A DNA stretch of 64,000 nucleotides from positions 53,430 through 117,429 of the IMG/VR virus record IMGVR_UViG_3300021959_010405; one strand, given 5' to 3'. The position numbers and the translations under genes were made by a program. The notes beneath the pieces are model-generated. The model searched no databases. It saw only the letters and a list, made by a program, of their open reading frames with translations, and was not told the origin of the DNA. Positions 61,332 through 64,000 of the stretch are shown here, piece after piece. Source of the DNA: a virus. Position 1 is the first letter of the stretch. Each line of letters starts with the position of its first letter.

Positions 61332-61901
61332 TTAATAATTATAGGCTATATTTTTTTTTATTCCAGTATTAATTATACTATCTTTTAATATTTCCATTCT
61401 TTCTTCTACAGACCCTTTCAGCTCAACAATATTTTCACATAAGGGTTTATATTTATCAAATAACTTAATAATATCGTCTCGGAATTCCTTGTTAATACTA
61501 CGTTCACCATCATCGACAAGAGGTATATCTGGGCATGTATAATAAATTGTATCAATCTTAGGCATTAACTCTCCGAACATTTTTCTCGCATAATCTAGCA
61601 CCCACTCATCCACTTTTTTGTTATTGAATAGATACTCTGTATACACAACACCGTCAAGAATACATCTATCCATTATAACATGCCCCTCTCTACAGGTTAA
61701 ATAATTTTCTAAGTGTTGGTTAATAATGCATAGCTGCGTTATATTATTGCCTTCCTCATTAATACTAACACCAAATTTTCTTTTAACTAATCTAGTAACT
61801 TCCGGTATAAACTCACACTTGGAAAAAAGATGATTACGTTTGCAATTCTCGAGAAGGGTAGTTTTTCCAGTACTTTGCGCTCCACTAAATGAAATAATCA
61901 T
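61332..61901 (-). CDS. P-loop kinase, NadR/AAA_28-like
   Basis: 189 residues. G7-A-Q-S-T-G-K-T-T is Walker A; M-D-R-C-I near 79 is the Asp-Arg motif of AAA_28 kinases. It is related in plan to the protein at 28897-29604 but lacks its acidic tail. Being in the DpdA-QueF operon, it may phosphorylate a nucleoside or pterin-like substrate of that pathway; an NAD-linked role is the other option. It lies 2 bases from the formyltransferase gene. Confidence 0.75.
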   Translation of the reverse strand: MIISFSGAQSTGKTTLLENCKRNHLFSKCEFIPEVTRLVKRKFGVSINEEGNNITQLCIINQHLENYLTCREGHVIMDRCILDGVVYTEYLFNNKKVDEWVLDYARKMFGELMPKIDTIYYTCPDIPLVDDGERSINKEFRDDIIKLFDKYKPLCENIVELKGSVEERMEILKDSIINTGIKKNIAYNY

Positions 61902-61903
61902 AT

Positions 61904-62482
61904 TTATATAATAATGTTGTTCCTAATAAAATCTACCCAAAGACCGAGAGAGTTTCTTCTAATGCTATCATTTAAACTATCAAAATCTTTATATAGATCT
62001 TTGCCATAGCCATCAGCAAGTGGGAAACGTTTCTCACTAATAATTTCACCCTCATCAATTTCTGGTATTACCTTATGGATTACGCATCCAGCATAATCAT
62101 ACATATGATAATTTTCCCAGACTCTCTCGACAGGATCTTTGCCTTTAAGGTCTTTATATAAACTTATAATACCAGGATGCCCATTATATATAGTATATTG
62201 TTCACAAATATCAGCTGGAATTATTTTTAACCAACCGTTAAGGGTTATTAGAGTATCATCATGCCTTTCAATAATACGTTTATATGTACTACTCGTTATA
62301 TTATCATCAACTGCAATCAACGACTTAGTCTCGCTCTGTCTGTAAAACTCAAGCAAATTTTTATTAATGTTATTAAATTTGTTGTTAGTAACAACAATGT
62401 CAGGAAAATAATCAATTTTACGAGAAATATCTAGAATTTCTGACCCTGTTTGGCTAAAGAATGCTACCCACTTCTTTATCAT
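61904..62482 (-). CDS. Formyltransferase-like protein (PurN/Fmt fold)
   Basis: 192 residues. The catalytic triad of folate-dependent formyltransferases can be placed: N100-G-H102-P-G and, 41 residues on, D143 in P-E-I-D-E-G-E-I, with L-N-G-W-L-K-I-I-P near 81 before it. GAR transformylase (PurN) has about the same length. Enzymes of this fold also formylate amino sugars, which would fit the glycan genes, but the operon partners here are DpdA and QueF. It shares one base with the DpdA stop. Confidence 0.8.
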   Translation of the reverse strand: MIKKWVAFFSQTGSEILDISRKIDYFPDIVVTNNKFNNINKNLLEFYRQSETKSLIAVDDNITSSTYKRIIERHDDTLITLNGWLKIIPADICEQYTIYNGHPGIISLYKDLKGKDPVERVWENYHMYDYAGCVIHKVIPEIDEGEIISEKRFPLADGYGKDLYKDFDSLNDSIRRNSLGLWVDFIRNNIII

Positions 62483-63291
62483 TATTTGTGTCCGTTTAAA
62501 ATATTATCGAATTGTTCTATATTATAGTAAATATGTTCCTTTTGATCTTCATCAAAATCTTCCTTATCTATAATATTTTCATTATCCGCTAAATGTATTT
62601 CATTTAGTAGCCCATTATCTCCGTAATATTTCATTTGTTTAATTCCAGCAATTACTGGATTGCTAGTATCAACCGATCTTATATTATAAATATTATTTGC
62701 ACCATAATGTTTAAATTCTTTAGCAAGAGAGCATCCTAGAAGATGGTGTGGTTTTTTCCAGTTCCAATAACCGTCAAGAATAAGCTGGTCTATTAGTCTC
62801 ACTCTACCTTCAGATCGTCTCTCGTCAGGAGAGTCTCCAAGCCCGGTAACTTCAAAATATTTCATATCAAAAGAGATAGCAATATAATCAGCATATTCAG
62901 CCATAAATTTATAGCAATCAACAATTTCCTGATAGGTAAATCCTTGAACTGTTCCCATTCTCATTCCAGGTGCATTTTTATATTCATTTACCCAGCTAAT
63001 AAACCCGTTAATAGTTTCAGCGCTATCTTCGAGAACATCCGGAACTATATAATATGTTGGCATTAATTTATCAACCCACTTAATATATTCCTTTGGGTCG
63101 AATGCAGTTTTTAGTTCAAAAATACTATTATCTAAAATTACCTCTCTATTATTAGCAAGAGTTCTCGTAAAAAAATCGTAATATTTTTTATAGTTCTCAA
63201 AGTGATGAACAAGAGCATAATCATAATCTGTCCTTTTTTGAACGTCGTCCATTAAAGCAATCGGAGCTTCATGCGCTTTTAATATCTTCAT
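62482..63291 (-). CDS. dpdA: DpdA-like 7-deazaguanine DNA transglycosylase
   Basis: 269 residues, in the size range of short phage DpdA proteins (tRNA-guanine transglycosylase superfamily). The TIM-barrel landmarks appear in order: L-D54-N-S (base-recognition Asp region), I-V-P-D85, G-T-V-Q116-G, H183-L-L-G, and R-S-V-D208-T-S, where D208 would be the nucleophile. No zinc C-x-C-x-x-C site of tRNA enzymes is seen. It would swap guanine in DNA for preQ1 or a related base made by FolE, QueD and QueF. First gene of its operon, with an early promoter 7 bases upstream. Confidence 0.75.
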   Translation of the reverse strand: MKILKAHEAPIALMDDVQKRTDYDYALVHHFENYKKYYDFFTRTLANNREVILDNSIFELKTAFDPKEYIKWVDKLMPTYYIVPDVLEDSAETINGFISWVNEYKNAPGMRMGTVQGFTYQEIVDCYKFMAEYADYIAISFDMKYFEVTGLGDSPDERRSEGRVRLIDQLILDGYWNWKKPHHLLGCSLAKEFKHYGANNIYNIRSVDTSNPVIAGIKQMKYYGDNGLLNEIHLADNENIIDKEDFDEDQKEHIYYNIEQFDNILNGHK

Positions 63292-63298
63292 ATTAATA

Positions 63299-63326
63299 AG
63301 TATATACTTGATTCTTGATAAATCAA
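63299..63326 (-). promoter_or_regulatory. Early promoter of the dpdA-queF operon
   Basis: On the minus strand: -35 TTGATT (63326-63321), 16-bp spacer, -10 TATACT (63304-63299), then 7 bases to the ATG at 63291. Confidence 0.7.
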
Positions 63327-63334
63327 CATAAATA
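63327..63334 (+). promoter_or_regulatory. Late promoter CATAAATA
   Basis: Late box 6 bases before the ATG at 63341. It abuts the early -35 box of the divergent dpdA operon. Confidence 0.65.
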
Positions 63335-63340
63335 TACTAT

Positions 63341-63997
63341 ATGGTTGATTATAAAAATAATAAATCAGACTCGACTGGAGAGATTATAGAAAATAGTAGT
63401 TTTCTATGCTATCCAGAAAAGTTAAAAGAATATAAGACAAATCAATCAAGCACAGCATCTATAGGATCTACACCTTCAAAAACTTTAGAGGCTGCAGATA
63501 CTATAAAGGGGAGTTCTGCCAAAGTAGTATCTAATATTACTGCTACAGCGTTTGGAGCTCAAACTGTAGAACAATGTGTTATTGATTTGCAGCCAATATG
63601 TAATAAGATGCTAGGCGCAATTAAGAATATTAGAGGTGATGCTGATGATACTAGAGAATTTATATTATCTCAAGAAAACTGTAATTACGTTGGAGGAGAT
63701 ATTCAAAATCAGGTACATAATCTTATAACATACAAGAGAAATAAGCTCACTGCTCAAGAATTATATGATACTGAGAAAAATAGTGACGAGTTTATAGACA
63801 GCGCATTAGTAGAAATACCTAATGCAATTAACGGTATAGCAGGAAAAAACGATGCATCTATAGCGCACAATAACAATATAAATACCTTAGATAATACCCT
63901 ATATTATAATCTACCACCTGCTATAGACCCTAGCACGCTAACTCAGACTGAAATAGATGCATTTAATTCTACTGGTAATGGGTGGGTTTTAGAATAA
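63341..63997 (+). CDS. Hypothetical structural protein
   Basis: 218 residues, complete: the stop codon ends three bases before the window edge. It is rich in Asn, Asp, Ser and Thr with no signal peptide; residues 68-130 are helical with K-M-L-G-A-I-K-N-I-R. The composition and late promoter fit a virion component, perhaps a fibre base or tail part. No family recognised. Confidence 0.6.
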   Translation: MVDYKNNKSDSTGEIIENSSFLCYPEKLKEYKTNQSSTASIGSTPSKTLEAADTIKGSSAKVVSNITATAFGAQTVEQCVIDLQPICNKMLGAIKNIRGDADDTREFILSQENCNYVGGDIQNQVHNLITYKRNKLTAQELYDTEKNSDEFIDSALVEIPNAINGIAGKNDASIAHNNNINTLDNTLYYNLPPAIDPSTLTQTEIDAFNSTGNGWVLE

Positions 63998-64000
63998 AAA

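Overview
The window is 64 kb of an AT-rich, T4-type tailed-phage genome (myovirus). The assignment rests on recognisable homologues of the T4 core set: UvsX, DNA polymerase gp43, gp46/gp47, late sigma factor gp55, UvsW, UvsY, a gp62-like clamp-loader subunit, a gp31/GroES-like co-chaperonin, and a head/neck block of gp15-like, gp20, gp13, gp4, gp21, gp22 and gp23. Accessory genes (PhoH, phage-type QueD, FolE, glycan genes, a sulfotransferase) fit marine T4-like phages. The host cannot be named from the sequence. There are no tRNA genes, CRISPR arrays or insertion sequences, and coding density is very high: no gene-free stretch exceeds about 150 bases.

Layout. 1-11.1 kb (minus strand): replication, recombination and late-sigma genes. 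11.2-17.0 kb (mostly plus): small genes with capsid-targeting-like N-termini, including a PD-(D/E)XK-like nuclease, a ligase-like nucleotidyltransferase and a HIGH-superfamily nucleotidyltransferase followed by an orphan copy of its own C-terminus. 17.1-24.9 kb: three large tail-fibre genes, ending in a higher-GC cassette (fibre tip, glycosyltransferase, sulfotransferase). 25-29.6 kb: retropepsin-like protease, FolE, a packaged-protein candidate, QueD, PhoH and a P-loop kinase. 29.6-35.3 kb (minus): a second adhesin locus with a glycine-rich tip. 35.4-43.8 kb: a glycan locus with glycosyltransferases and nucleotide-sugar enzymes. 43.9-47.9 kb: DUF366-like, gp62-like, GroES-like and XPD/DinG-like helicase genes. 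47.9-56.2 kb: neck, portal, protease, scaffold and capsid. 56.2-59.8 kb (minus): three tandem leucine-rich-repeat genes, a WCT-motif protein and RmlA. 59.8-64 kb: a phosphoesterase, then a minus-strand DpdA-formyltransferase-kinase-QueF operon and a final structural gene.

How the genes work together. FolE, QueD, QueF and a DpdA-like transglycosylase point to 7-deazaguanine (preQ1-type) modification of phage DNA, with QueE and QueC expected elsewhere or from the host. gp21 probably processes a set of proteins whose N-termini end in [ILVY]-x-Glu, so a group of enzymes and leucine-rich-repeat proteins may travel inside the capsid.

Two promoter classes can be read by eye. Early promoters are TTGA(a/c/t)(t/a) - 16 bp - TATA(a/c/t)T. 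Late promoters are NNTAAATA, as expected for gp55. In both, the start codon commonly sits 5-7 bases after the -10 or TATAAATA box, which places the expected transcription start on the initiation codon. Much of this phage's first-gene translation is therefore predicted to be leaderless. At three divergent gene pairs an early minus promoter and a late plus promoter overlap or touch.
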